From an uncultured Halomonas sp. (GTDB lineage Bacteria > Pseudomonadota > Gammaproteobacteria > Pseudomonadales > Halomonadaceae): a stretch of 64,000 bases of DNA. Each line of letters opens with the position of its first letter. Positions within the stretch are counted from its first letter, which is position 1. The DNA lies in contig NZ_CANMTQ010000001.1 of NCBI RefSeq assembly GCF_947500835.1, positions 496,001-560,000 of the forward strand, read 5' to 3'. Below the pieces are notes generated by a model, which saw only the letters and a program-made list of their open reading frames with translations, was not told where the DNA came from and did no database searches. This document shows positions 34,799 through 43,286 of the stretch, piece after piece. The position numbers were made by a program, and so were the translations under genes.

Positions 34799-36124
34799 TC
34801 AGTAGCGCTGCTGATCGTGAACCGGGAAGTCCCACTCCTGCTCGGGAAAGTACTTGCGCAGCCGCCAGTCGCAGGCCCGGGCATGCCCTTCCATGCCTTC
34901 GGTGCGCGAGATGCGCGACCCAGCGGCACTAAAGGTCCGGTTGGCCTCTTCGCTTAGCTGCTGGGTAGTCAGCACCTTCATGAACTTGTGCACGTTGAGG
35001 CCCCCGCTGTAACGCCCGGCGCGCTTGGTCGGCAGGATATGATTGGTGCCGGAGCACTTGTCGCCATGGGTCACGGTGCTGCCTTCGCCGAGGAACAACG
35101 AGCCATAGTTGTTCAGGTTCTGCTTCCACCACTCCAGATCTTCACAGAACACCTGCAAGTGCTCGCAGGCGTAGCGATCGCTGACCTCGACGATCTCTTC
35201 GCGACTGTCGCAGAGGATGACTTCGCCGTAATCTTCCCATGCCGCATGCACCACGTCCGCGTTGGGCATGTCGTCGGCGACCTTGGGCAGCAGTTCGATC
35301 ACTTCCTGACCCACGCGCTCGGAGGACGTGAACAGCCACACTGGGGAGTTGGGGCCATGTTCCGCCTGGGAAACCAGATCGACCGCGATAGTCATGGGGT
35401 CGGCGCTGTCGTCGGCAATGATCGCCGACTCCGTGGGCCCGGCGAACACATCGATGCCCACCTGGCCGAACAACAGACGTTTGGCCTCGGCTACATAGGC
35501 GTTGCCCGGTCCTACCAGAATATCCGCCTCGCGACCGGTGAAAAGTCCGAAGGCCATGCTGGCCATGGCGTGCACGCCGCCCATTTCGAGAATCACATCG
35601 GCGCCGGCCACATCGAGCGCATAGCACACCGCGGGGTCGATGCTGTCACCACGCGGCGGCGAACAGGCCACCACGAAGGGCACCCCGGCGGCCTTGGCGG
35701 TGGCCACACTCATCAGCGCCGAGGCGGCGTGGGCGTAGCGCCCACCGGGGATATAGCAACCGGCACACTGCACCGGCAGTATGCGCTGGCCGAGGATGAC
35801 GCCCTGCTCGGTCTCGATCTCGAACCCCTGCAGGCTGTCGCGCTGGGCCTCGGCGAAACGGCGTATCTGGCGATGAGCGAAGTCGATATCGTCCTTGACC
35901 GTTTGCGGCACCTTGGCGATCAAGGCCTGGCGCTTGTCATCGCTGAGCACGAAGTCGCCGGTCCAGTTATCGAACTTCTGGGCATATTCGCGCACGGCAA
36001 CTTCCCCGCGCTCACGGATGTCGTCGAGCATGTCACGCACGGCCTGCGTGACGCGCTGATCTTCGGCGTCAGCACCAGCGGATGCGGCAGCGGATTTCAG
36101 ATGTCGTATTGTCACTGTTGTCAC
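34799..36124 (-). CDS. HisD-superfamily dehydrogenase (HpsN-like)
   Basis: The protein has 441 residues. It has histidinol-dehydrogenase family marks: YIPGGRYAHAASALMSVATA, GPGNAYVAEAKR, DVFAGPTESAIIADDSADP, SQAEHGPNS (metal His), EHLQV and GKIxxN-like C-terminal HKFMKV. Typical HisD lies in a his operon with hisG/hisC; here it does not. Its length and DLEWWKQNLNNYGSLFLG region recall the catabolic branch that includes sulfopropanediol 3-dehydrogenase (HpsN), which oxidises an alcohol twice to the acid with NAD. A catabolic dehydrogenase is likely; the substrate is open. Confidence 0.75.
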   Translation of the reverse strand: MTTVTIRHLKSAAASAGADAEDQRVTQAVRDMLDDIRERGEVAVREYAQKFDNWTGDFVLSDDKRQALIAKVPQTVKDDIDFAHRQIRRFAEAQRDSLQGFEIETEQGVILGQRILPVQCAGCYIPGGRYAHAASALMSVATAKAAGVPFVVACSPPRGDSIDPAVCYALDVAGADVILEMGGVHAMASMAFGLFTGREADILVGPGNAYVAEAKRLLFGQVGIDVFAGPTESAIIADDSADPMTIAVDLVSQAEHGPNSPVWLFTSSERVGQEVIELLPKVADDMPNADVVHAAWEDYGEVILCDSREEIVEVSDRYACEHLQVFCEDLEWWKQNLNNYGSLFLGEGSTVTHGDKCSGTNHILPTKRAGRYSGGLNVHKFMKVLTTQQLSEEANRTFSAAGSRISRTEGMEGHARACDWRLRKYFPEQEWDFPVHDQQRY

Positions 36125-36149
36125 CTTTCTCGTATGCCGTTCATGGAAA

Positions 36150-37619
36150 TTATGATTGACCCGCCTCGGCGGCCAGCGTTGCGCCGATCCTGCCGACTTC
36201 CCTTACCAGCAGATCGAGATCCTCGAATCTCGTGCGGTGGTTCGTGATATTGATCCGGATCGCGGTGTTGTCGTGAATGAGGGTGGTCGAGGGGGCAGCG
36301 ATGCCCTGGAGTTGCAGCTGGATGACGATCTCTTCATTCAGGTGATTCAACGCGGCTGGGGCCAGGTCAGGATGAACATAGCGAAAGCAGCAGATATTCA
36401 TCGCGACCGGCGCCAACACTTCCATGTTCGGCTGAGCCGCGGCCTGTTCTGCCAGATAAGCTGCCTGCTCGCAGTTGCGCGTGATCAGCTGACCCAGTTT
36501 GTCGGTGCCGTGTTCATTGAGCTGGGCCCAGATCTTGAGCGCTCGAAAGCCACGGGACAGTTCGGGGCCATACTCCACCGGCCAAGGGTTGCCGGCGGCC
36601 ATGCCTCGGTCAGCCCCCTTGAGGTAGTCAGGGCGGTCGGAAAATGTTCGGCGGTGGGCGTCTTCGGACCGGATGAGGATAAAGCCCGCATCGTAGTTGA
36701 CATGCAGCCACTTGTGAAAATCGAACGCCAGGGAATCGGCGCGTTTCAATCCGCTCAGGCGCGGACGAAGCCGTTCACTGAGAACGCCGGTGGCGCCGAA
36801 GGCGCCGTCAACGTGAAACCACAGGCCTTCCTGGGCAGCGAGGTCGGCAATGGCTTCCAGGTCGTCGATCGCGCCGACATTGACCGCGCCGGCAGTGCCG
36901 ATGATGGCAAAGGGCGTACGCCCTTCTGCCCGATCCTTGGCGATCGCGGTTTTCAGCGCGTCCACATCGATCTGGAAGCGATCGTCCACCGGAATCTTGC
37001 GCAGGGCATTCGCGCCGAGACCCAGAATATCGAAGGCACGAGCGACGCAGGAGTGGGTCTGCGTCGAGGTGTAGCCGACCAGCGGTGCGTTGCCGACGCC
37101 CTGCGTGCGACTGGTAAAGTCGAGACACCGATCCCTGGCCACTTTCAAGGCAATCACCGTCGCAATCGAGGTACCGGACACGATCAGGCCGCTGGCGCTC
37201 TCGGGAAACTCGAACAATTCCCGGCACCATTTCACCACTTGTTTTTCCACATACATCGCGCCGTGGTCTCGACCGCCCAGATTGGCATTCATCGCCGCCA
37301 CCGCGATCTCGGCAATCAGGTTTCCCGGCGTGCCGGCCCCATGCACCCAGCCAAAAAAACGCGGGTGGGTGTTGCCGACGCCGTAAGGCAGCAACGCTTC
37401 GATCCGCTGCTGGATAGCCACCAACCCTTGACCATTGATCGGCAGTTCAGCTTGAAGCGAGCGCTTCATTTCCGGCGGCACTTCATTCCAGACGCGGCCT
37501 TCGCGGGCGGCCTCCATCTTGTCGACCGCGGCATCCAGCATCTTATGGGCAAGGGCTCGAAACTCATCCCAGTCATCGGGATCAAGCGACGGGTCTTCAG
37601 GGGGTTGTGAGGAATTCAT
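36150..37619 (-). CDS. Group II PLP-dependent decarboxylase
   Basis: The protein has 489 residues. It is of the aromatic-amino-acid/glutamate decarboxylase family: THPRFFGWVHGAGTPGNLIA, IVSGTSIATVIALKVARD, FHVDGAFGATGVLSE and SLAFDFHKWLHV, in which Lys303 binds PLP. It would release CO2 from an L-amino acid; candidates include aromatic acids, histidine or diaminobutyrate, and sequence alone does not choose. It is the first gene of a minus-strand operon with the HisD-like and DegT-like genes (25 and 14 bp gaps). The 243-bp upstream gap should hold the promoter; I see no other gene there. Confidence 0.82.
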   Translation of the reverse strand: MNSSQPPEDPSLDPDDWDEFRALAHKMLDAAVDKMEAAREGRVWNEVPPEMKRSLQAELPINGQGLVAIQQRIEALLPYGVGNTHPRFFGWVHGAGTPGNLIAEIAVAAMNANLGGRDHGAMYVEKQVVKWCRELFEFPESASGLIVSGTSIATVIALKVARDRCLDFTSRTQGVGNAPLVGYTSTQTHSCVARAFDILGLGANALRKIPVDDRFQIDVDALKTAIAKDRAEGRTPFAIIGTAGAVNVGAIDDLEAIADLAAQEGLWFHVDGAFGATGVLSERLRPRLSGLKRADSLAFDFHKWLHVNYDAGFILIRSEDAHRRTFSDRPDYLKGADRGMAAGNPWPVEYGPELSRGFRALKIWAQLNEHGTDKLGQLITRNCEQAAYLAEQAAAQPNMEVLAPVAMNICCFRYVHPDLAPAALNHLNEEIVIQLQLQGIAAPSTTLIHDNTAIRINITNHRTRFEDLDLLVREVGRIGATLAAEAGQS

Positions 37620-37862
37620 GAGGGTATACCTTCGGAGGATCAGGAAAGCACAGGCGTGTTATCGGACGCCGTTTCGTATTTTCTATTCCAGCTCGTCAGT
37701 ATCGAAAACAACAGTACCACGAGCCAGGACCCAGCATACGAATTCATGCCAGCCGGCCTTTTCGCGCCGCCTCCGCCAATTGAAGGAGTGGTCCTGATGC
37801 AGGAGACGCCGCCTGCGGTTTGATCGGGATAGGCTAGCGCCAACGTTCCTCGTGAACAGGCC

Positions 37863-38489
37863 TTAGGGTGCTACGCCTTCACGCAGCTTATAGAACACAA
37901 GGTCACCAATCTGATTCGTCTTGATGAAGTTCCTGCCCCAGCCCGGCGATATTTGTCGCTGGTGGAAATACAGGGCGCCATCGATTCTGTCTGGCAGCTG
38001 CCCATTGAGGGCGCGGCGCGAGATCTCCTTGGCGGTGGCATAGGCCTGCTCATTTTCCGCGTGATCCATGCGGCCATCGCACCACCAGGAGAACTGGCAA
38101 CTCCCCTGCTCGCCGCCTTGCCTGACCACTTCACACACCGTTTCCGGAAAGCCTTCATGCCCCAGGCGATTGATCACCACACTGGCGACGGCCTCCATAG
38201 TGGCAACGCTCTCGCCCCGGGCCTCCCAGTAGATGGCCCGGGCAAGACAGGTAATCGCATCCTCCAGAGGGGCTGTCCCGGTCGGATCGACCGCCTGCAC
38301 GCCTGGCTTGGTAATGATCAAGGAATCAGGCGGATTTATGTCACTACCTTCCGTCACCACCGCCTGCTCCAGCGCCTCCGCCTTTTCCTTGGCGATTTCC
38401 GCTTTCTGAGCCCGATCAGCCGCTAATGCCTGACCAGAAAGAAGAAGTACTGCAACCAAGGCCACTATCCATTTCCAGCTTCGACACAT
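37863..38489 (-). CDS. SleB-type cell-wall hydrolase, exported
   Basis: The protein has 208 residues from ATG 38489 with AGAGG upstream. Residues 1-25 form a signal peptide (WIVALVAVLLLSGQALAAD). A Lys/Glu-rich helix follows, then the hydrolase-2 domain: CLARAIYWEARGES with the catalytic Glu, VASVVINRLGHEGFP, CQFSWWCDGRMD and ALYFHQRQISPGWGR. Such lytic enzymes cut peptidoglycan glycan strands; outside spore-formers they serve in wall remodelling. It is monocistronic. The 226-bp gap to the next gene is otherwise empty. Confidence 0.85.
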   Translation of the reverse strand: MCRSWKWIVALVAVLLLSGQALAADRAQKAEIAKEKAEALEQAVVTEGSDINPPDSLIITKPGVQAVDPTGTAPLEDAITCLARAIYWEARGESVATMEAVASVVINRLGHEGFPETVCEVVRQGGEQGSCQFSWWCDGRMDHAENEQAYATAKEISRRALNGQLPDRIDGALYFHQRQISPGWGRNFIKTNQIGDLVFYKLREGVAP

Positions 38490-38715
38490 GATCGAACCTC
38501 TTCGAAGAATCAAACCTGCCTTGGACAACTCGACGCATTCGCGAAATCGTGTTTGCTGCTGTCAGTATTTAGCCATAGCCCACCGCGTTTGGCACCTGCA
38601 GTATAGCGGTGAATTTCTTAGACGATCGAATCAGTTTGAGGCTCAGAAAATATCATTGCACCTTCCAATCATTGGTGATATTCGATTGCCATCTCTATAG
38701 CTATCGGCAAACAGA

Positions 38716-39672
38716 ATGCTCTACGCGCTTAGTCTGATCGTGGGTGTTATCGTCTTGACCCTCGGCGGTGAAGGTCTGATACGGGGCGCTATCGCCGCAG
38801 CCAAGCGCCTGGGGGTGTCGCCGCTTTTGACCGGGCTTGTCATCGTCGGATTCGGCACCTCCATGCCGGAGCTTGTGGTGTCGGTGAATGCAGCACTCAA
38901 CGCCCAGCCAGACATTGCCGTCGGAAACATCGTCGGCAGCAATATCGGCAACACCTTGTTGATTCTCGGGCTGTGTGCGCTGATCACCCCTTTGACGGTG
39001 CAACCCCTGGCACTGAGACGCGACGGGCTGGTGGTGGTGGCTGCCAGCATCCTGTTCGTCTTGCTCTCCATGAGCGGCACCCTGGGGCGCACCGATGCGG
39101 CCATCTTCCTTACCTGCCTGGTCGTCTATCTGATCTGGGCCTATCGCAGCGAGAGCGGCCAGCATGACCCCGCAGCGGAGGTGCATAGCGCCGAGGCGGA
39201 AACGGTAAGTGCGCTCCCGCGCAGCTGGTTCTTCATCGGTCTTGCTCTGGTAGGGGGACTGGCGCTATTGATCGGCGGTTCGCGCCTGTTGCTCTACGGC
39301 GCGGTCGGTATTGCCCAGTCCGCGGGCATTTCTGAAGCCGTTATCGGCCTGACACTGGTGGCGGTGGGCACCTCCCTGCCGGAACTCGCCGTCTCCGCCA
39401 TCGCCGCGTTGAGACGTCAGGCGGATGTGGCCGTGGGCAATATCCTGGGCAGCAACATCTTCAACCTGCTGGGCATTCTCGGCGTCTCGGCATTTCTGCA
39501 GCCGCTACCCTTGGCGGCACGCATCCAGGCCTTCGATCAATGGATCCTGCTGGGTTCTGCTGGTGTATTGATGGTTTTTCTTTACACGGGGCTAAACCTA
39601 TCTCGTATCGAAGGCGCGGTTCTGCTGGCGTGTTACGTCGCTTATGTCTGGCTGAGTTTTGCGATGTTTTAA
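38716..39672 (+). CDS. Calcium/sodium antiporter (CaCA family, YrbG-like)
   Basis: The protein has 318 residues and about ten membrane helices. It has two inverted halves, each with the alpha-repeat of cation exchangers: GFGTSMPELVVSVNAAL with VGNIVGSNIGNTL, and AVGTSLPELAVSAIAAL with VGNILGSNIFNLLG. The Glu in each PEL motif binds the cation. An acidic cytoplasmic loop lies between (HDPAAEVHSAEAE). No good ribosome site precedes the ATG. It converges with the YqhA gene, 18 bp apart. Confidence 0.9.
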   Translation: MLYALSLIVGVIVLTLGGEGLIRGAIAAAKRLGVSPLLTGLVIVGFGTSMPELVVSVNAALNAQPDIAVGNIVGSNIGNTLLILGLCALITPLTVQPLALRRDGLVVVAASILFVLLSMSGTLGRTDAAIFLTCLVVYLIWAYRSESGQHDPAAEVHSAEAETVSALPRSWFFIGLALVGGLALLIGGSRLLLYGAVGIAQSAGISEAVIGLTLVAVGTSLPELAVSAIAALRRQADVAVGNILGSNIFNLLGILGVSAFLQPLPLAARIQAFDQWILLGSAGVLMVFLYTGLNLSRIEGAVLLACYVAYVWLSFAMF

Positions 39673-39690
39673 TAAACCATCCACCTGAGA

Positions 39691-40248
39691 TCATTCGCTA
39701 CGATGCGCAAGACTCATCAAGTAAAGAGCAGCAGCTAGCGCGAGTACCGACAATGCCAAATAGATAGCATCCAGCGGTGTTTGAAAGCGGATATCAACAA
39801 CAGCTCGAAAGAACTCGATAATGACCGCCAGAATCACGACTCGTGCAATCTTGTTTTTTAGTTGATCAAAAGATTCGACATTGAAGGGATGCTTGGGGAT
39901 ATAGTCTTCGGAGGGTTCGATCGGCGACACGAACAGACGATATACTCCAGATCCGAAGATCAGCAATACGATAGCGATTAGATAGATATCGATGGCCTTG
40001 ATGGTATCGGGTACCAAGGTTTCATGAATGTCCTGTTCACTTTCAAGAAAATAGTAATCCACCGCATCGAGTAGAATGGCGAGAATGTCGAAAGTACCGA
40101 CAATGAACATAACCAAAGCGCCTATCATGCTGGGAATGACCGCCAGCATGACCAAAAAACGAGTGTTCCACAGGAAGCTTTCGAAGTTTTGCTCCAACTT
40201 GCCCCGCTTATGTCGCTCGGATGATCCAGTCTTGGCAGGATCAGACAT
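39691..40248 (-). CDS. YqhA family (UPF0114) membrane protein
   Basis: The protein has 185 residues from ATG 40248 with AGGAG upstream. Features are FESFLWNTRFLVMLAVIPSM, a first pair of helices, then IDIYLIAIVLLIFGSGVYRL, FVSPIEP, and a final pair of helices: the four-helix UPF0114 layout. Function is unknown. An unusual point is the long charged N-terminus (about 30 residues), which may be cytosolic. Confidence 0.85.
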   Translation of the reverse strand: MSDPAKTGSSERHKRGKLEQNFESFLWNTRFLVMLAVIPSMIGALVMFIVGTFDILAILLDAVDYYFLESEQDIHETLVPDTIKAIDIYLIAIVLLIFGSGVYRLFVSPIEPSEDYIPKHPFNVESFDQLKNKIARVVILAVIIEFFRAVVDIRFQTPLDAIYLALSVLALAAALYLMSLAHRSE

Positions 40249-40405
40249 GATGATTCTCCTTGGCCACACTAATGCCTTGTAGCATCGAGTTTATTCATCT
40301 CGATGGCGACCACGAAGATAACCTTGCTCTGCCTGTTGATCCATAGCGAAGTCTGCTGAAACGCTCGAAACGAAGGGATTCAGCGAATTACTCCAAACGC
40401 ATCGC

Positions 40406-41512
40406 TTAAAAATCCACCACCACGTTACCCTTGGGCCGGCTGCAGCAGGAAAGAATATACCCTGCCTCGACATCCTCGTCGGTGATGCCGCCGTTATGCT
40501 CCATCTCGACTTCCCCGGACTTGATGCCCACTCGACAGGTGCCACAGATACCCATGCCGCAAGCCTTGGGAATGTGCAGGCCCAGCTTGGCGGCGGCGGC
40601 ATGGATCGTCTCATCGGGTTGAATGCGCACGCTCTTGCCGGAGCCTGCGAATTCGATGCTGAGCATTTCAGCATAGTCGATCTCCTCCGCGGCAGCCTCG
40701 GCCTGCTCCGCCAGCTCGAGCACCTCCTCGCGCACCTCCAGCGGCGTGGCGCCGAAGAGTTCCTCGTGATAATGATCCATGTCGAAGCCGTTATCCCGCA
40801 GGATACGCTTGATCACGTTCATGTAGGGCGTGGGGCCGCAACAGAAGATCTCGCGCTCAAGATAATCCGGCGCCATCAGCTCCAGCATCGGCTGGGTCAG
40901 GTAGCCCCGATAGCCGCTCCAGGTTTCGCCGATGTCGTCCTTGTTCTCACAGATCACATGCAGCTTGAACTCAGGAAGCCGCGAGAACATGTGCACCAGT
41001 TCGCGATGATAGATCACATCTCGGGGCGCCCGAGCGCTGTGGATAAACTCGACATCGACACTGGCATTGGTATCGAACAGCCAGCGGGTCATCGACATCA
41101 GCGGCGTGATACCCACCCCGCCGGAGAGAAACAGCAGCTTGTCCGCAGGGAAGTCGATAATGTTGAAGTTGCCCACGGGCCCATGCACTGCCAGCTCGTC
41201 TCCCTCGCGCAGCGTATCGTGCAGCCAGTTGGAGACCTTGCCCCCGGGCATGCGCTTGACGGTGATCGAAAAGCTATAGGGAATCGAAGGCGAACTGGAG
41301 ATGGTGTAGGAGCGCATGATCTGCTCGCCGTCGATGGAAAGCTCCAAGGTAACGAACTGCCCCGGCTTGAAGAAATAGAGCAGCGGCTGCTCCGCCATGA
41401 AACAGAAGGTCCGCACGTCCGCGGTTTCCTGGATCACCTTGACGCAGCGCACCAGATGACGACCGTTGGTCCAGGTCTGGGTAGTGATCGGATTCAAGAA
41501 ATTCATCGTCAT
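40406..41512 (-). CDS. gbcB: Glycine betaine demethylase reductase subunit, copy 1
   Basis: The protein has 368 residues from ATG 41512, with AGGA 7 bases before. It is a flavin/ferredoxin reductase: FAD-binding MRSYTISSSPSIPYSFSITV, NAD-binding LSGGVGITPLMSMTRW, FCCGPTPYMNVIKRIL, then a C-terminal plant-type 2Fe-2S domain with CGMGICGTCRVG and CCSRPKG. It passes electrons from NADH to the Rieske oxygenase GbcA, which faces it across a 305-bp divergent promoter region. A second copy at 53679-54785 is nearly the same in most stretches. Terminal differences (IIDF, LSGG, GATPLEVREEVLELAE) suggest an old duplication. Confidence 0.88.
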   Translation of the reverse strand: MTMNFLNPITTQTWTNGRHLVRCVKVIQETADVRTFCFMAEQPLLYFFKPGQFVTLELSIDGEQIMRSYTISSSPSIPYSFSITVKRMPGGKVSNWLHDTLREGDELAVHGPVGNFNIIDFPADKLLFLSGGVGITPLMSMTRWLFDTNASVDVEFIHSARAPRDVIYHRELVHMFSRLPEFKLHVICENKDDIGETWSGYRGYLTQPMLELMAPDYLEREIFCCGPTPYMNVIKRILRDNGFDMDHYHEELFGATPLEVREEVLELAEQAEAAAEEIDYAEMLSIEFAGSGKSVRIQPDETIHAAAAKLGLHIPKACGMGICGTCRVGIKSGEVEMEHNGGITDEDVEAGYILSCCSRPKGNVVVDF

Positions 41513-41567
41513 CGTCGTTCCTGTCCTGCGAAGCCAAAGGAGGCATTCGCCTGACAAGGCCTCCTCC

Positions 41568-41583
41568 GAGCATGATCATGCTC
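41568..41583. promoter_or_regulatory. 16-bp perfect palindrome between gbcB and gbcA
   Basis: GAGCATGATCATGCTC is fully self-complementary and sits in the divergent gbcB/gbcA promoter region. A separate inverted pair AGGAGGC (41538-41544) and GCCTCCT (41559-41565) precedes it. A dimeric regulator site is a possibility; no regulator gene is in the window. Confidence 0.4.
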
Positions 41584-41610
41584 GCATTCTGCGCATACCA
41601 CCCGAAACAG

Positions 41611-41638
41611 ACTTGTCTCCCAGCGACATCGACATACC
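41611..41638 (-). promoter_or_regulatory. Conserved block upstream of gbcB copy 1 (shared with copy 2)
   Basis: ACTTGTCT, three variable bases, AGCGACATCGACATA: 24 of 28 bases agree with 54853-54880, the region upstream of the second gbcB, while the flanks differ. Read toward gbcB it contains ATGTCGATGTCG, a direct repeat of the kind AraC-family activators bind. GbdR controls these genes in Pseudomonas, so a GbdR-type site is the inference. Confidence 0.55.
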
Positions 41639-41817
41639 CCAAATAGCCGATCGAACGGCGTATTTTTATCACCCAAGTCGCCTCCAGATCGTCGGATGTC
41701 GCCGGCAGGTAATTGCATGGAAGGCACATGCTCCACACTCAGCGTGAATTCCACCAACAATAATATCGACACCATCATCAGACTTACCGACACCGGTGAT
41801 GGTTGAGGGCCGTTGAC

Positions 41818-43101
41818 ATGAACCTGATCGCTCATTCCCGTCTGGATGATCCCCTGGCCGACGCACGCGAGGCCACCGCCGAGCTTTTAAGCACGCGCAT
41901 CCCGAAATTTTCATTGCCTCAGCCGCTCTACGTCGACGAGCGAATCTATGCCCTGGACATGCAGGAAATTTTCGAGAAGGAGTGGTTGTTTGCCGGCATG
42001 ACCTGCGAGATCCCTGCCAAGGGCAACTTCATGACCCTGCAGATCGGCAACAATCCGATCATCATCGTGCGCGGCAATGATGGGGCGGTACATGGCTTCC
42101 ACAACGTCTGCCGCCACCGCGGGTCACGCCTATGTGCCACGGAGAAAGGCAAGGTCGCCAAGCTGGTATGCCCCTATCATCAGTGGACCTATGAGCTAAA
42201 TGGCCGCCTGCTGTTCGCCGGCGACATGGGGAAAAGCTTCAATCCGGCAGACTATAGCCTGAAGCCGATTCATGTGACGACCGCCGGTGGCTACATCTTC
42301 GTCAGCTTGGCTGAAGAGCCAGCGGATAACAGCGAGTTTCTGGTACAACTGGAGCACTATCTGACTCCGCATGGCATGGACAACGTCAAGGTGGCGGCGG
42401 AATCGCATATCGTCGAGGAGGCCAACTGGAAGCTGGTGGTCGAGAACAACCGAGAGTGCTATCACTGCAACGGCTCTCACCCGGAACTGATGAACTCGCT
42501 GCTGGAGTTCGACGACACCGAGGACGTGCGTGCTACACCGGCCTACAAGGCCCAGGTCGCTCGCATGCGCGACAAGTGGGATAAGCTGGACGCGGCCTGG
42601 CAGCTACAGTTTTTCGGCCGTCAGAACCGTCTGACCCGCACCCCGCTGAAGGATGGCACCAGCTCCATGACCCTGGACGGCCAACCGGCCTGCAAGAAGC
42701 TGATGGGCAACATGACGGACCCGGAAATGGGGGCGCTGCGCATCCTGCATCTGCCCAACTCCTGGAACCACTTCATGGCGGATCATGGGGTCGTGTTCCG
42801 CATCTTGCCGCTGGGCCCGCAGCAGACCCTGGTGACCACCAAATGGCTGGTGCACAAGGATGCGGTGGAAGGCGTCGATTACAATCCGGTGGAAATGCGC
42901 AAGGTATGGGATGCCACCAATCTGCAGGATCGGCGTATCACCGAGGACAACCAGCGCGGTATCAACTCCGTGGCCTATCAGCCCGGCCCCTACTCCGAGA
43001 GCTTCGAGTTCGGCGTGATCGATTTCGTCGACTGGTACAGCGAGCGCATGCTGGCAAATCTCAGTGACGAAGCGCCTTCGCTGCGCCTGGCTAGAGGCTA
43101 G
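41818..43101 (+). CDS. gbcA: Glycine betaine demethylase oxygenase subunit (Rieske)
   Basis: The protein has 427 residues from ATG 41818, with GAGGG 8 bases before. The Rieske 2Fe-2S site is VCRHRGSRLC...VCPYHQW (C98, H100, C118, H121). The mononuclear iron site is NNRECYHCNGSH (H216, H221), with an Asp expected in the late FGVIDFVDWY region. Together with a GbcB reductase it hydroxylates an N-methyl group of glycine betaine, giving dimethylglycine and formaldehyde. The neighbourhood (dgcAB, etfAB, gbcB) supports betaine over other quaternary amines. It is divergent from gbcB copy 1. Confidence 0.9.
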   Translation: MNLIAHSRLDDPLADAREATAELLSTRIPKFSLPQPLYVDERIYALDMQEIFEKEWLFAGMTCEIPAKGNFMTLQIGNNPIIIVRGNDGAVHGFHNVCRHRGSRLCATEKGKVAKLVCPYHQWTYELNGRLLFAGDMGKSFNPADYSLKPIHVTTAGGYIFVSLAEEPADNSEFLVQLEHYLTPHGMDNVKVAAESHIVEEANWKLVVENNRECYHCNGSHPELMNSLLEFDDTEDVRATPAYKAQVARMRDKWDKLDAAWQLQFFGRQNRLTRTPLKDGTSSMTLDGQPACKKLMGNMTDPEMGALRILHLPNSWNHFMADHGVVFRILPLGPQQTLVTTKWLVHKDAVEGVDYNPVEMRKVWDATNLQDRRITEDNQRGINSVAYQPGPYSESFEFGVIDFVDWYSERMLANLSDEAPSLRLARG

Positions 43102-43110
43102 CCCGGAAAC

Positions 43111-43132
43111 GCCTGCTGGGTTGCCGGCAGGC
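43111..43132 (+). terminator. Hairpin after gbcA
   Basis: GCCTGCTGG pairs with CCGGCAGGC (one G-T) around GTTG, 9 bp after the stop. There is no T-run, so termination or mRNA-end protection is uncertain. A perfect ribosome site AAGGAGGT follows at 43143-43150. Confidence 0.4.
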
Positions 43133-43286
43133 TGATCCAGAAGGAGGTCTTTTGCCATGGCCGGAAAATGCTCCATGCAATTCCGGCATTTACGCCATCC
43201 ATGGCGGCCAGATGGCAAAAGTAGATACGGCCTGTCGACGGAATTAGCCCCAAGAGACTTGCGCTGTTCTTGCCTGGAGTCCCCTG

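Noticed and set aside
34988-36247. 419-codon frame antisense to the HisD-like gene
   Set aside because: High-GC shadow rich in His and Gly without motifs.
36156-37610. 484-codon frame antisense to the PLP decarboxylase gene
   Set aside because: High-GC antisense shadow; the minus-strand protein has all decarboxylase motifs.
40496-41554. 352-codon frame antisense to gbcB copy 1
   Set aside because: Shadow; a similar shorter one lies over copy 2, as expected from sequence similarity.
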